This document shows positions 1-8,761 of a stretch of 64,000 nt of DNA, piece after piece. A program made the position numbers and the translations under genes. Origin of the DNA: Moritella dasanensis ArB 0140 (GTDB lineage Bacteria > Pseudomonadota > Gammaproteobacteria > Enterobacterales > Moritellaceae); assembly GCF_000276805.1 (NCBI RefSeq), contig NZ_AKXQ01000002.1, forward strand, positions 186,001-250,000. Reading direction: 5' to 3'. The number at the start of each line of letters is the position of its first letter. Position 1 is the stretch's first letter. The notes under the pieces were generated by a model, which did no database searches, was not told the DNA's origin, and worked only from the letters and a program-made list of their open reading frames with translations.

Positions 1-1344
1 CCTATCATCCATAGGTGAACCTGATAAACCCCCGGTTAACGCTGCACCTAATAAGTCTGAGCCGTTAATTTGTAACGGCATATCTAAACGGTGGCTAACT
101 TCACCAGATACAGCCCATTCCGCAATTGTAGTATTAAAACTTAAGCCAAATAACTGAATATCCTCAGGATAAACAGTATGGTAAGCCGCATTATAACCAT
201 CAGGGGCAATGCCTACAGGTGCAAACGGACTATAATTACCTGGATTCGCAGGGTTATAACTTGAGCGGTCAACAAAGCCTGCTTCTGCACTCGCATATGG
301 TAAACGAGAGTGGTAATTCATATAATATAAGCCAAATTCTGTCGCATTAAAATTTTCAGCATAATATTTAAACGCTAAACCAAATTGCCCATCATCAGAG
401 ACTTCTTCATCAGTACCTCTTTGTGCATACAAGTTATTATTATAAACGATTTGATCACCAAGATAGGTAGGGTTATCAACAGGAACACCATCTAAAAATA
501 CTAGAGTGTCACAACCACTGGCAAGGAAATCAGAAGTCGAAAAATAAGTACCACAACTATCAATAACAGTCGGTTCAAATTCTAATTGATAAAATGTCTC
601 AAAACTTAAATTATCCGTTAAGCCAATATTAGCAAAAATCATGTTTACTGGTAATAAACCTTCTTTTACTTCTGCGCCAGGACGACGGAAAGCTGCAGCA
701 TCAATCGGATTCACCGCATTGATACCACCTTGAATGAATGAGCTTTCGCCCCAGTTAACCACTTGTTTACCAATACGTAAGTCGACTGCCACATCACCAA
801 TATAGAAACCTGTGAATACATATGCATCGAGTAATGCAACACCTTTAGCTTGTGTCAAATCATCAAATTTGCTGTCATCAAGGGGCGCATTAGCTGTATA
901 GCCGTTGTTACCATGTCCGTGATCAACATCATTTTGATCTAAAGCATAGTCATACCAATATTTACCACGAACAAAAGCACCAAAAGTTGTACCTTCTTCC
1001 GTCTCATACGTTAGACCTAGGTCATGGATACCTTTAATTGTTTGGGTGAAAGCGTCACCGCTTTTATAATTAAGGTTACCGTCATCCCCTGTCGGTGTAT
1101 TACCGATTGCCCCGGTTAGGCCATTACTAATCGCATTACCAGCACCTAAATTTTTCGCATCAGCATCTTCTACACGCCAGCTTGAACCGGCTGTAATTTG
1201 AGAGTTAAACGAACCTTCAACATCACCCCAATTAAACTCGATCGCTTGAGGTGCTGCAGTATAGCCTGAAACGATAAGTGCTAAAGCAATTGGCGTTGTT
1301 TTAAAAAATCTCTTCTGAGTTGTGTTTTTCATTATAGTATCCAT
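1..1344 (-). CDS. DUF1302 family outer-membrane-type protein (C-terminus cut by window edge)
   Basis: The reading frame runs off the left edge of the window, so only the N-terminal 448 codons are present. It starts with a basic segment and a hydrophobic signal-like stretch ending near an Ala-Pro-Gln-Ala cleavage-type site, followed by a Gly/Asp/Asn-rich beta-strand-type sequence including 'WGDVEGSFNSQITAGSSWRV' and 'GKQVVNWGESSFIQGG', as in DUF1302 proteins. These are predicted beta-barrel outer-membrane proteins, often paired with DUF1329 lipoproteins; the partner is not in the window. I chose the ATG at 1344 because AAGGG lies six bases upstream; an in-frame ATG at 1332 is poorly spaced from any Shine-Dalgarno. 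Function is not established. Confidence 0.8.
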   Translation of the reverse strand, partial: MDTIMKNTTQKRFFKTTPIALALIVSGYTAAPQAIEFNWGDVEGSFNSQITAGSSWRVEDADAKNLGAGNAISNGLTGAIGNTPTGDDGNLNYKSGDAFTQTIKGIHDLGLTYETEEGTTFGAFVRGKYWYDYALDQNDVDHGHGNNGYTANAPLDDSKFDDLTQAKGVALLDAYVFTGFYIGDVAVDLRIGKQVVNWGESSFIQGGINAVNPIDAAAFRRPGAEVKEGLLPVNMIFANIGLTDNLSFETFYQLEFEPTVIDSCGTYFSTSDFLASGCDTLVFLDGVPVDNPTYLGDQIVYNNNLYAQRGTDEEVSDDGQFGLAFKYYAENFNATEFGLYYMNYHSRLPYASAEAGFVDRSSYNPANPGNYSPFAPVGIAPDGYNAAYHTVYPEDIQLFGLSFNTTIAEWAVSGEVSHRLDMPLQINGSDLLGAALTGGLSGSPMDDR

Positions 1345-1622
1345 TCTACACCCTTAAATTTGTTTTCATTCCATTAACAATTAGGTCGTAGGTATTATAT
1401 TCACATAATACTTTTGTTACACAGTGTCAGATACAGGCTAAACGTGCCAAATTATTGTCTATTGAAGCCAATGCGATATTTTATGCGAGCTAGGTCAAAG
1501 ATTTAGACTCAATTAAGAAACTTAATATCGCTAAAGTCATCCCCCTAAAGAGGAGGTAAATAGAGATTTAGTATTAGATAGGTAGGAGAAAGATAAGTTA
1601 AGATATAAATTACATACAAATA
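1345..1622. other. intergenic region upstream of DUF1302 gene
   Basis: About 280 AT-rich bases between the DUF1302 start and the end of the DUF4440 gene. I see a purine-rich AGAGGAGG stretch near 1549 that is not placed before any start codon, and no convincing terminator, RNA or small gene. Confidence 0.4.
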
Positions 1623-2024
1623 TTAATTTTTTGTTGCCTGATGAAATTGGAGTCGCCATTGTTGATCATGAAAACGCCAAATTGAACTGCGTAAACTGCC
1701 CGTTTCTTTTACGCACCCTGCATTAACTGAATTCGCTTGATAACAAACCAACATGCTATCGGCCGATAATGCCACCACTTTAAACTGCGATAAATGCCAA
1801 CGTTGCGTTGGCGACTTCGCTAAAAGCCAGTTCACAATCTCACTGCGCGAGGTATAACGTCCCATTGGGGAGATTTCAAATAACGCGGGATGTAAAAAAT
1901 CATCAAGTTGCGTCGGACAGTGAGAAAAGTCTGTGTGCAGTAACGTTTCTTCACGTTGTTTAAAACTGTCATTCAGCGCAGCAACCGATTTATCGCTATG
2001 CTCTGCCTTGTCGAAATGGTTCAT
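1623..2024 (-). CDS. DUF4440/SnoaL-like small protein
   Basis: This 133-residue protein resembles the DUF4440 branch of the NTF2-like fold: an N-terminal helix with 'LNDSFKQREETLLHTDF', a middle 'ISPMGRYTSRSEIVNWL' segment and a C-terminal strand pair ending in 'SSIWRFHDQQWRLQFHQAT', which is typical of these cone-shaped small proteins. No catalytic residues can be assigned. It stands alone on the minus strand between the DUF1302 gene and queE, about 120 bases downstream of queE. Family members range from ketosteroid-isomerase-like enzymes to ligand-binding proteins, so the substrate is unknown. Confidence 0.7.
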   Translation of the reverse strand: MNHFDKAEHSDKSVAALNDSFKQREETLLHTDFSHCPTQLDDFLHPALFEISPMGRYTSRSEIVNWLLAKSPTQRWHLSQFKVVALSADSMLVCYQANSVNAGCVKETGSLRSSIWRFHDQQWRLQFHQATKN

Positions 2025-2145
2025 CCTTGTCCTTACTTTAATTAGTAGTCATTATTCATTAGTCGTATTTATAGCGCCATAGCTTAAGATTTGCTCAGTA
2101 ATTAAAGTATATGACGCATACAGTCCAACGAATAAGATTTATAGC

Positions 2146-2814
2146 TTAATCTATAAAGATATATTTATGCATTTGCACTGATAACTTCCAGTTACGCTCA
2201 ATACACAACTTAATCGCGAGTTCTGTTGCACGTTGCTGTTGCGAGATAGGCTGTAAACACATGATCTTATCCGTGATATCAATATCACAAATTAACACAT
2301 CGAGTTCATCAATGTGCTTCTCCATGGCGATCACATGCTTTATTTCGTTAGCCCGGCGCAATGCACTTTGTAGAACAGGTAACTGACCTTTCATTTGGAT
2401 CTTTGGTGATACAGTCACCCAAGTCGAGTCTGTGGCGCGCACTTCTGATGTACCCGAGGTCTCAATTTGGCAGAAATAGCCTGCTTGTTCCAATTCACTT
2501 GTCATTTCAACAAGATCATATTGGCAAGGTTCACCGCCCGAGATCACAATATGCTTTGCAACAAAACCATTTTTTTGTATCATGGTCATGAATTCTTGTG
2601 CAGTAAAGTTCGCCCAATGTGGTTTATCGTCGCATGCCTTGTTCACTGTCTGTTGTGAAACTTGCATTTCAGGGTCGACTTTCCAAGTTTGCTTGGTATC
2701 GCACCATGAACAACCAACGTCGCAGCCTTGTAGGCGAATAAAGATGACGGGATAACCAGTAAAATGGCCTTCACCTTGTACTGTTTCAAAAATTTCATTA
2801 ACCGGATACTGCAT
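2146..2814 (-). CDS. queE: 7-carboxy-7-deazaguanine synthase QueE
   Basis: Radical SAM enzyme that converts 6-carboxy-tetrahydropterin to 7-carboxy-7-deazaguanine in queuosine biosynthesis. The N-terminus reads 'NEIFETVQGEGHFTGYPVIF', followed by the cluster motif 'CDVGCSWCDT' (CxxxCxxC), the signature arrangement of QueE. 'HIVISGGEPCQYDL' matches the GGEP SAM-binding motif, and 'VSPKIQMKG' and the C-terminal 'LSVQMHKYIFID' are also typical. Length 222 residues is normal for the proteobacterial form. It is monocistronic here; the other queuosine genes are not in the window. Confidence 0.95.
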   Translation of the reverse strand: MQYPVNEIFETVQGEGHFTGYPVIFIRLQGCDVGCSWCDTKQTWKVDPEMQVSQQTVNKACDDKPHWANFTAQEFMTMIQKNGFVAKHIVISGGEPCQYDLVEMTSELEQAGYFCQIETSGTSEVRATDSTWVTVSPKIQMKGQLPVLQSALRRANEIKHVIAMEKHIDELDVLICDIDITDKIMCLQPISQQQRATELAIKLCIERNWKLSVQMHKYIFID

Positions 2815-2954
2815 TTTTATAACCTAATAAACTAATAAACTTCAAGTAACGTTTATTGTATCATCTGTCCTATATATTTTTAACATTTTATATAGGACGT
2901 TTTAGATCGCACAGTAATTGCTTCGCAATCGCATAATTAGTAGGTAGGTAATCA

Positions 2955-3350
2955 ATGAAAATATGGCTGTACAATATTGTCACCATTTTTTGTTTCGTGG
3001 TTTTAGGGCGTGTCATCAGCATGTTATTACCCGTGGAATTTCCTTCGAGCATCATCGGGTTGTTGTTACTTTTCGTCGCGCTCAGTAGTGGTATGCTGAA
3101 ACAAAAATATGTCGAAAAAGTCTGTGAACAACTCAATCGTCATATCGGAATTTTGTTTGTGCCCGCAGGTGTCGCACTCATGGGTTACTTTGATTTAGTA
3201 CAACAAAATCTCGTCGCGCTGATCATGGCGGGCCTGATTGGGACTGTCACGATCTTCTTTACCGTTGGCCACACTTATTGTTATTTGAATCGTGCCAGCG
3301 CAGCAAAACAAAAAGCAGCGTTAACCAAGCAGCAAGGTGATGATAAATGA
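2955..3350 (+). CDS. CidA/LrgA family membrane protein
   Basis: A 131-residue integral membrane protein with about four hydrophobic segments and the family motif 'LLPVEFPSSIIGLLLLFVAL' followed by 'NRHIGILFVPAGVALMGYFD', characteristic of CidA/LrgA holin-like proteins. The start is preceded by a GTAGGTAGG purine-rich stretch. The stop codon overlaps the start of the LrgB partner (ATGA), so the two are translationally coupled. In Gram-positives the pair modulates murein hydrolase activity and pyruvate or overflow metabolism; in proteobacteria the role is less clear and I do not assign one. Confidence 0.85.
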   Translation: MKIWLYNIVTIFCFVVLGRVISMLLPVEFPSSIIGLLLLFVALSSGMLKQKYVEKVCEQLNRHIGILFVPAGVALMGYFDLVQQNLVALIMAGLIGTVTIFFTVGHTYCYLNRASAAKQKAALTKQQGDDK

Positions 3351-4036
3351 TTTTATATTTGGCTATTCCACTGACTCTTGCCGTCTACTTCTTAGCCCAA
3401 TGGTTTTATAAAAAAACGGCACTGGCAATATTAAACCCAATTTTATTGTCGATTGCGGCATTAATTAGCATCATGCTGATATTTGGATTTGAACTTGAAG
3501 CATACGAAGAAGGCACAAACATTCTGACGCGTTTGCTCGAACCGGCGGTGATCGCCCTCGCCTTCCCTTTGTATCAACAGTTCGTGCATGTGAAGGCTAA
3601 AATTGTGCCAGTACTAGTGGCTTGCAGCGCTGGTGTCATTGTGGGTTTGGTCGTCACTACCTTTGTCGCTATCAGTTTTTCTGCATCCCCAGAGATCATA
3701 GCCTCACTTGCGCCTAAGGCAGTAACAACGCCTATCGCCATGGCAATCAGTCAGAGTATAGGTGGTATCCCTGCTATTTCAGCCATCATGGTGATTATGG
3801 TGGGTATATTCGGCAACGTCTGCGCACCATTCTTGTTAAAGCACTTACGTATTCGTACACCTGAAGCACAAGGCCTAGCAATCGGTTCAGGTTCGCACGT
3901 GATTGGCACCTCTAAAGCCATGGAATTAAGCCGCACACACGGCGCTTTTAGTACAACAGCCTTGTTAATCAGTGCCGTTTTAACCTCAATCATTGCTCCA
4001 GTACTTTATCCTTACCTGTTGAGTTGGATGCTGTAA
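3347..4036 (+). CDS. LrgB family membrane protein
   Basis: A 229-residue polytopic membrane protein of the LrgB/CidB/PLGG1 family. 'ILTRLLEPAVIALAFPLYQQ' and 'LAPKAVTTPIAMAISQSIGG' are the conserved family motifs, and 'LAIGSGSHVIGTSKA' is the typical last loop. It overlaps the upstream CidA-like gene by four bases and forms a two-gene operon with it. Plant and some bacterial relatives transport glycolate, glycerate or pyruvate; whether this pair is a transporter or a holin-like regulator cannot be told from sequence. Confidence 0.88.
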   Translation: MILYLAIPLTLAVYFLAQWFYKKTALAILNPILLSIAALISIMLIFGFELEAYEEGTNILTRLLEPAVIALAFPLYQQFVHVKAKIVPVLVACSAGVIVGLVVTTFVAISFSASPEIIASLAPKAVTTPIAMAISQSIGGIPAISAIMVIMVGIFGNVCAPFLLKHLRIRTPEAQGLAIGSGSHVIGTSKAMELSRTHGAFSTTALLISAVLTSIIAPVLYPYLLSWML

Positions 4037-4160
4037 AGACGATCTGTTAGCACGCTATGACCTCCAAACAGGCAAAAATATAATCTTCAGCTAAAATAAG
4101 TTTAGAAGGTGTAAAGTGCTCTAATTATATTGGAGAGAGTTATAGCCTTTGGAGGTTATC

Positions 4161-4364
4161 ATGAAACAGTTTTCTCATAGGACAGTTGTGTGTCCGCATT
4201 GTGGTAAATTTATTACTACTGATATTGATGCCAGCAATGGCGCGCAAGATTTTTATGATGAGTGTAGCGTCTGCTGTAACAGCATTCATTTTAAGTTATT
4301 GCATGATCAGGTGCATGAGAAGTTTGAATTATTCATTGATGCGGATGATGAACAGATATTTTGA
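4161..4364 (+). CDS. CPXCG-motif cysteine-rich small protein
   Basis: A 67-residue protein with two CxxC knuckles, 'CPHCG' near residue 11 and 'CSVCC' near residue 36, followed by an acidic C-terminal half; this is the layout of the CPXCG cysteine-rich family (a small zinc-ribbon-like fold). The ATG at 4161 is chosen because GGAGG is located five bases upstream; an in-frame TTG at 4149 sits before that Shine-Dalgarno. It is a stand-alone gene between the LrgB gene and a hairpin repeat. Role unknown. Confidence 0.75.
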   Translation: MKQFSHRTVVCPHCGKFITTDIDASNGAQDFYDECSVCCNSIHFKLLHDQVHEKFELFIDADDEQIF

Positions 4365-4386
4365 GGATTTTAAAAGGATTTAAATG

Positions 4387-4448
4387 AGAGCGATACGGTT
4401 TGTGTCATGGCTTAATGAATTGGTACAGCTAAACCTGACTATCGCTCT
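4387..4448. repeat. dispersed-repeat hairpin with 'GGCTTAATGAATxxGTACA' core
   Basis: Perfect 9-bp inverted arms AGAGCGATA (4387-4395) and TATCGCTCT (4440-4448) enclose a core containing GGCTTAATGAATTGGTACA. Closely matching cores occur at 20128-20147 and, on the opposite strand, at 23132-23152. The element lies between convergent genes and could also act in transcription termination. Confidence 0.6.
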
Positions 4449-4482
4449 TATTACATTGTGTTTTGAACACCAAAAACACCAG

Positions 4483-5088
4483 TTACTTATTCAACATCAT
4501 ACGTTCTACTGTATCAACAATCGCTTGGGTCTGACTGTCTATTTCGATATTCACATATTGACCGACTTTGCGACCGCCTAAATTAGTAACCCCGAGTGTT
4601 TCCGGAATTAAATGTACCCAGAATTCGCCATCAGCTACATCACCTAAAGTTAAGCTGATACCGTCAATCGAGATAAAGCCTTTTGGTAACACGTATTTTT
4701 GCCATTCTGGGGCTATTTTAAAGCAAATATCACAGTTAGTGTCTGTACGGTTAATCGTTACAATTTCAGCTTGAGTATGGACGTGACCAGATAATAGGTG
4801 TCCGCCGATCTCATCACCAAACTTAGCGGCCCGTTCTAGGTTAACTTCATCGCCCACTGCGAGGTCAACAAGGTTGGTCACTTTAAGTGTTTCTTCAATC
4901 ACATCAAAACACACGCTACTGTCATTGATCTTTACGACCGTTAAACAGGTGCCGTTGTTGGCGATACTTGCACCGATAACTAAACCGTCTTGATGCGCTT
5001 TAGCTAACGTGACTTCTAACGTATGTAATTGCGCTTTTTTGTCGATACTAATAATCTTTGCTTTTCTTTGTACAATGCCAGTAAACAT
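4483..5088 (-). CDS. ribE: riboflavin synthase subunit alpha
   Basis: Catalyses dismutation of two 6,7-dimethyl-8-ribityllumazines into riboflavin. The invariant N-terminus 'MFTGIVQ' is present, and two tandem lumazine-binding repeats are visible: 'ANNGTCLTVV' in the first half and 'ISIDGISLTL' in the second, each followed by the 'ETL..TNL' motif. Length 201 residues fits the trimeric alpha-chain enzyme. It is divergent from mdtK, an arrangement also known in Escherichia coli. I saw no FMN riboswitch in its 5' region. Confidence 0.95.
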   Translation of the reverse strand: MFTGIVQRKAKIISIDKKAQLHTLEVTLAKAHQDGLVIGASIANNGTCLTVVKINDSSVCFDVIEETLKVTNLVDLAVGDEVNLERAAKFGDEIGGHLLSGHVHTQAEIVTINRTDTNCDICFKIAPEWQKYVLPKGFISIDGISLTLGDVADGEFWVHLIPETLGVTNLGGRKVGQYVNIEIDSQTQAIVDTVERMMLNK

Positions 5089-5230
5089 AAGTAACCTTCA
5101 TCATGACTTAAACGAATATACGTCACTATATCCCGTTAGTTTAGATAATTCATCTAGTTAATAAGCCAATATTAAGATTACATAAAATAATTTAAAATAC
5201 ATCTGTATATACTAGCTATAAAGGATTATT

Positions 5231-5284
5231 ATGCTCCTAGCTGGATCAGGTACGTCCTCACGAACTCGAATATCACTACATTAA
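5231..5284 (+). CDS. candidate leader peptide upstream of mdtK
   Basis: A 17-codon frame, MLLAGSGTSSRTRISLH, starts with ATG preceded by AAGGA at an ideal five-base spacing and ends with TAA 77 bases before the mdtK start. Its codon use is rich in triplets normally avoided in strongly expressed genes (CTC, CTA, GGA, ACG, TCC, CGA twice, ATA). The following 77 bases are G-poor and contain no clear intrinsic terminator. Position and signals fit a translated leader that senses ribosome stalling. It is an inference; no homolog was checked. Confidence 0.45.
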   Translation: MLLAGSGTSSRTRISLH

Positions 5285-5361
5285 CAATCATTTCTTTCGT
5301 TTTCAGCAACACCAATTCTTAGAATACACAACATAACAACCCTACAATATCCGGAGTACCA

Positions 5362-6735
5362 GTGCAGAAATATCGATCTGAGGTTTCTAACTTATTTAAA
5401 TTAATGGTTCCAATTCTGATCGCCCAACTGGCGTTCACTGTGATGGGCTTTGTTGACACCGTAATGGCTGGCGCAGTAAGTGCAACAGACATGGCGGCAG
5501 TAGCGATTGCCAACAGTATTTGGTTCCCAGTGCTCATGTTTTTAGTGGGCATTTTAATGGCGATCACGCCTATCGTGGCCCAGCTTTATGGCGCAAAAAG
5601 ACAAAGTGAAATTGCGCAAGTCGTACACCAAGGTGTCTGGTTTGTACTCATCATCTTCTTGCCAATGATGGCACTGCTTTATTACAGTCCAATGATCTTA
5701 GATTTCATGCATGTTGAAGACAGATTAGCGGAATTAACAACAGATTATTTACGCGTGATTTCATTAGCACTGCCGTTTGCTTGTGGTTATCAAGTGATCC
5801 GGAGTTACCATGAAGGTTTAGGTATTACCAAACCGACCATGGTAATCGGTTTGATCGGGATCATGGTAAACGTACCAGCAAACTACATCTTTATTAATGG
5901 TCACTTTGGTATGCCAGCACTGGGTGGTGTTGGTTGTGCCGTTGCATCAGTATTAGTGTTTATTGCTATGTGTATCTCGATGATCGCGTATAGTTATTTC
6001 CATAAAGACTTTAAAGATATCAAATTATTTGATCAAGTTTATCCTATCGACAAGAAAGAAATGTCACACATCATCGGTGTTGGTTTCCCTATTGCCGCAT
6101 CTATGTTCTGTGAAGTAACCTTGTTTGCTGTTGTATCTATTCTGTTAGCACCGCTTGGCGCAATTACAGTTGCAGCGCATCAGGTGGCGTTAAACTTCTC
6201 ATCAATGGTGTTTATGCTACCGCTAAGTTTAGGTATTGCTGCGACCATTGTTGTTGGTCAATATGTCGGAGAGAAAAAACCTCTGCAGGCCAAGTTTGCC
6301 AGCATCACAGCGATGTGGATGGGCGTTGGTTTTTCAGTTATCACGGCAATCTTTACTATCGTATTGCGTAACGAGATAGCAGAGATTTATACCGATGACA
6401 TAACAACGATTAACATTGCGACAGGCTTAATGTTAATTGCGGCTGTGTATCAAATCTCGGATGCTGTGCAAGTGATTGCAGCGGGTGCATTACGTGGTTA
6501 TAAAGAGACCAAAATTATTTTTGCCATCACCCTCTTCTCTTATTGGGCTGTCGGCATGACAATTGGTTATACGTTAGCGTTAACAGACTTAATTGTACCG
6601 GCGATGGGACCTGCTGGATTTTGGATTGGCTTTATTTCTGGTCTAACAATGGCGGCAATACTATTAGCGATTAAACTGGCGAGTGTGTTTAGAAAAACAA
6701 CGCTAGGTCATACCCAAACACTAGCAGCGGCTTAA
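5362..6735 (+). CDS. mdtK: MATE family multidrug efflux transporter MdtK/NorM
   Basis: A 457-residue, 12-transmembrane Na+- or H+-coupled multidrug/toxic compound exporter. The N-terminus 'MQKYRSEVSNLF' and 'MGFVDTVMAGAVSATDMAAV' closely follow MdtK/NorM, and 'INGHFGMPALGGVGCAVAS' is another signature. The internal repeat of the MATE fold is visible as 'VAAHQVALNFSSMVFMLPLS'. The start is a GTG preceded by GGAG at five bases. It is divergent from ribE and followed by a strong bidirectional terminator. A short leader frame lies upstream and may regulate it. Confidence 0.93.
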   Translation: MQKYRSEVSNLFKLMVPILIAQLAFTVMGFVDTVMAGAVSATDMAAVAIANSIWFPVLMFLVGILMAITPIVAQLYGAKRQSEIAQVVHQGVWFVLIIFLPMMALLYYSPMILDFMHVEDRLAELTTDYLRVISLALPFACGYQVIRSYHEGLGITKPTMVIGLIGIMVNVPANYIFINGHFGMPALGGVGCAVASVLVFIAMCISMIAYSYFHKDFKDIKLFDQVYPIDKKEMSHIIGVGFPIAASMFCEVTLFAVVSILLAPLGAITVAAHQVALNFSSMVFMLPLSLGIAATIVVGQYVGEKKPLQAKFASITAMWMGVGFSVITAIFTIVLRNEIAEIYTDDITTINIATGLMLIAAVYQISDAVQVIAAGALRGYKETKIIFAITLFSYWAVGMTIGYTLALTDLIVPAMGPAGFWIGFISGLTMAAILLAIKLASVFRKTTLGHTQTLAAA

Positions 6736-6765
6736 ACGCTATTAACTGATTAAGGTATGGTTTGT

Positions 6766-6803
6766 AAAAAGGCGGTAGTGATTCACATCACTACCGCCTT
6801 TTT
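6766..6803. terminator. bidirectional terminator between mdtK and norR
   Basis: A 16-bp perfect inverted repeat (arms 6766-6781 and 6788-6803, GC-rich core GGCGGTAGTGA) with a six-base loop and T-runs on both strands separates the convergent mdtK and norR genes. Confidence 0.92.
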
Positions 6804-6855
6804 TATTAGTATTTTCTTAATGCCTGATTTGTATCTTCTAAGCAAAACCCGGCGA

Positions 6856-8511
6856 TTACTGAATGTCTAATCTCTTCATCAAGCGGTGTAAGTTACTTCT
6901 ATCAACCCCTATAGCACGCGCTGTCGCGGCAGAGTTACCATTATTCTCAGCTAAGACCTTGCTGATAAACTGAGTTTGAAAATCGTCAGTTATTTGCTTT
7001 AAATTATTATCGTTCTCGACCGTGCTAATTACTATTTTGTCTTGCCCGGCGACATGACCATCACTGGTTATACCGTTTTCAGTATCGCTTATATTGTTAA
7101 TAGCCTCGGCACTGATACTCGGATCAATATGTGACTCACCAATAGCAGACTGAATATCTAAATCACGGCTTTCTAATACCACCACACGGTCATCTTTGCA
7201 GTTGCGTGCAGCGGCTCTTAATGATGCTCGGCTTAATAGATGTTCCAGTTCTCGAACATTACCCGGCCATTCATACGCTAGTAATGCACATTCAGCTTCT
7301 TTCGCTAAGGTTAAGTTGTTAAGGCCGACTTTACGTTGGATCTTAGCCAGGAAGTTACCTGCCAATAGAAGAATATCATCGCCGCGTTCACGTAAACTTG
7401 GCACCTTTAATGGATAAACAGTTAGTCGGTGATACAAATCATCTCTAAAGCGACCCGCTTCGACTTCTTTAGCAAGGTCGCGGTTGGTTGCGGTGATTAA
7501 CCGTACATCGACCTTATGCGGTTTGTCACTGCCTAAACGTTGCAGTTCGCCAAACTGAATAACCCGTAATAACTTGGCTTGAATAGATAACGGCAGTTCA
7601 CCAATTTCATCGAGAAATAAAGTACCTGCATCTGCAAGTTCGAATTTACCTAAGCGGTTTTTAGTCGCGCCAGTAAAGGCCCCGGCCACATGCCCAAACA
7701 GCTCACTTTCGACCATTGTTTCTGGTAAGGCCGCACAGTTTACGGTGATCAAGGCTTCCTTTGCACGCTTTGATGCCATGTGAATTTTACGTGCCACCAG
7801 CTCTTTACCTGAACCAGATTCACCGTATATCAATGCCGCTAAATCGGAGTCTGCCACTAAGTCTATTTCTAAATTAAGCATGTTCATCGCTGAACTAGAG
7901 CCTATCATTTCTTCACTGAATTTTTCTTTAATTAAGCTGGCCGTCACTTGCTCTTGTCGCTGTACTTTTTGATCTAGTGCAAAAATTAAGTTAGCCGTTT
8001 TTATCACGACTTCAGTTAAGCCAATCATCGAGTTTAGGATTGCAGAATCGAGCGAGTCAAAGCGTTGTGGGTTAAGTGCATCCATAGTGACGATCCCCCA
8101 CGGCTTGTTATCAATCACTAATACCGCGCCCATACAATCATGCACATTAAGCTGCCCATCTGGAGTTTGAATCAAACCATCATAAGGATCGGGAAGTTCG
8201 CAAACGGCATCAAAGCGGTGCACCTTCTTTTGTACTTCATTTTCACTGTCATTATCATAGTGGGCTAATATCTGCTCGAATCTTGGGTGTTCAGCGATAG
8301 GGAAATGTCGCCCCATAGCTTCAATTTGTAAGCCGTTCGCAGACTTAGGCACTAGGTTATCACCCTCTAGCTTTAACAATACACATGCGTCACATGCAAA
8401 CGTATCGCGCCATGCCTGTAACAAACGATTGTAGCGTTGGTACTTTGGTAGCTCTCGAGATAGATCATAAATAATAGTATCCATGCTTTCGATAAAGCGG
8501 GTGTTATCCAT
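6856..8511 (-). CDS. norR: nitric oxide-responsive sigma-54 regulator NorR
   Basis: A 551-residue enhancer-binding protein: N-terminal GAF domain (about 1-175, the NO-sensing non-haem iron domain in E. coli NorR), AAA+ sigma-54 interaction domain (about 195-430) with Walker A 'GESGSGKE', the sigma-54 contact loop 'GAFTGA' and '[11 protein letters not shown]', and a C-terminal Fis-type helix-turn-helix ending '[18 protein letters not shown]'. The linker before the HTH (about 440-505) is unusually long and acidic, which explains the length above the roughly 504 residues of the E. coli protein. A NorR-type site lies 53 bases upstream of its start, and its likely target hmp is 3.2 kb away. Confidence 0.93.
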   Translation of the reverse strand: MDNTRFIESMDTIIYDLSRELPKYQRYNRLLQAWRDTFACDACVLLKLEGDNLVPKSANGLQIEAMGRHFPIAEHPRFEQILAHYDNDSENEVQKKVHRFDAVCELPDPYDGLIQTPDGQLNVHDCMGAVLVIDNKPWGIVTMDALNPQRFDSLDSAILNSMIGLTEVVIKTANLIFALDQKVQRQEQVTASLIKEKFSEEMIGSSSAMNMLNLEIDLVADSDLAALIYGESGSGKELVARKIHMASKRAKEALITVNCAALPETMVESELFGHVAGAFTGATKNRLGKFELADAGTLFLDEIGELPLSIQAKLLRVIQFGELQRLGSDKPHKVDVRLITATNRDLAKEVEAGRFRDDLYHRLTVYPLKVPSLRERGDDILLLAGNFLAKIQRKVGLNNLTLAKEAECALLAYEWPGNVRELEHLLSRASLRAAARNCKDDRVVVLESRDLDIQSAIGESHIDPSISAEAINNISDTENGITSDGHVAGQDKIVISTVENDNNLKQITDDFQTQFISKVLAENNGNSAATARAIGVDRSNLHRLMKRLDIQ

Positions 8512-8563
8512 GGTAACAAGTCCTTAAACAGTCATTCAATGTATGCAGTTATAGCATTGAGTA

Positions 8564-8574
8564 GTCATAGTGAC
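8564..8574. promoter_or_regulatory. candidate NorR site GTCATAGTGAC
   Basis: A perfect GTCA-N3-TGAC dyad that fits the GT-N7-AC NorR recognition pattern. It lies in the 250-base divergent region between norR and the flavoprotein gene. No sigma-54 box is visible nearby, so autoregulation of norR is the simplest reading. Confidence 0.45.
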
Positions 8575-8761
8575 AACGTCAATAGCCCTATTAGGTTTCA
8601 TTTTACGTCATTCACCTGCTCACATTGATTCAAATCAACTATTTTTATTGATTTACCGATAAATTTTAAACCACTATTAAACATGTGATAAAATCTATCG
8701 ATTAAAGACGTTACTATATAAATCCGCCGGGTCTAAGCTCGACATAATAAAGGAATTCTTT

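Noticed and set aside
4384-4581. A 65-codon open frame after the CPXCG gene
   Set aside because: It overlaps the hairpin repeat and the end of ribE on the other strand, with no protein-like features.
5089-5230. FMN riboswitch before ribE
   Set aside because: The 5' region of ribE is AT-rich and lacks the conserved RFN-element sequence blocks.
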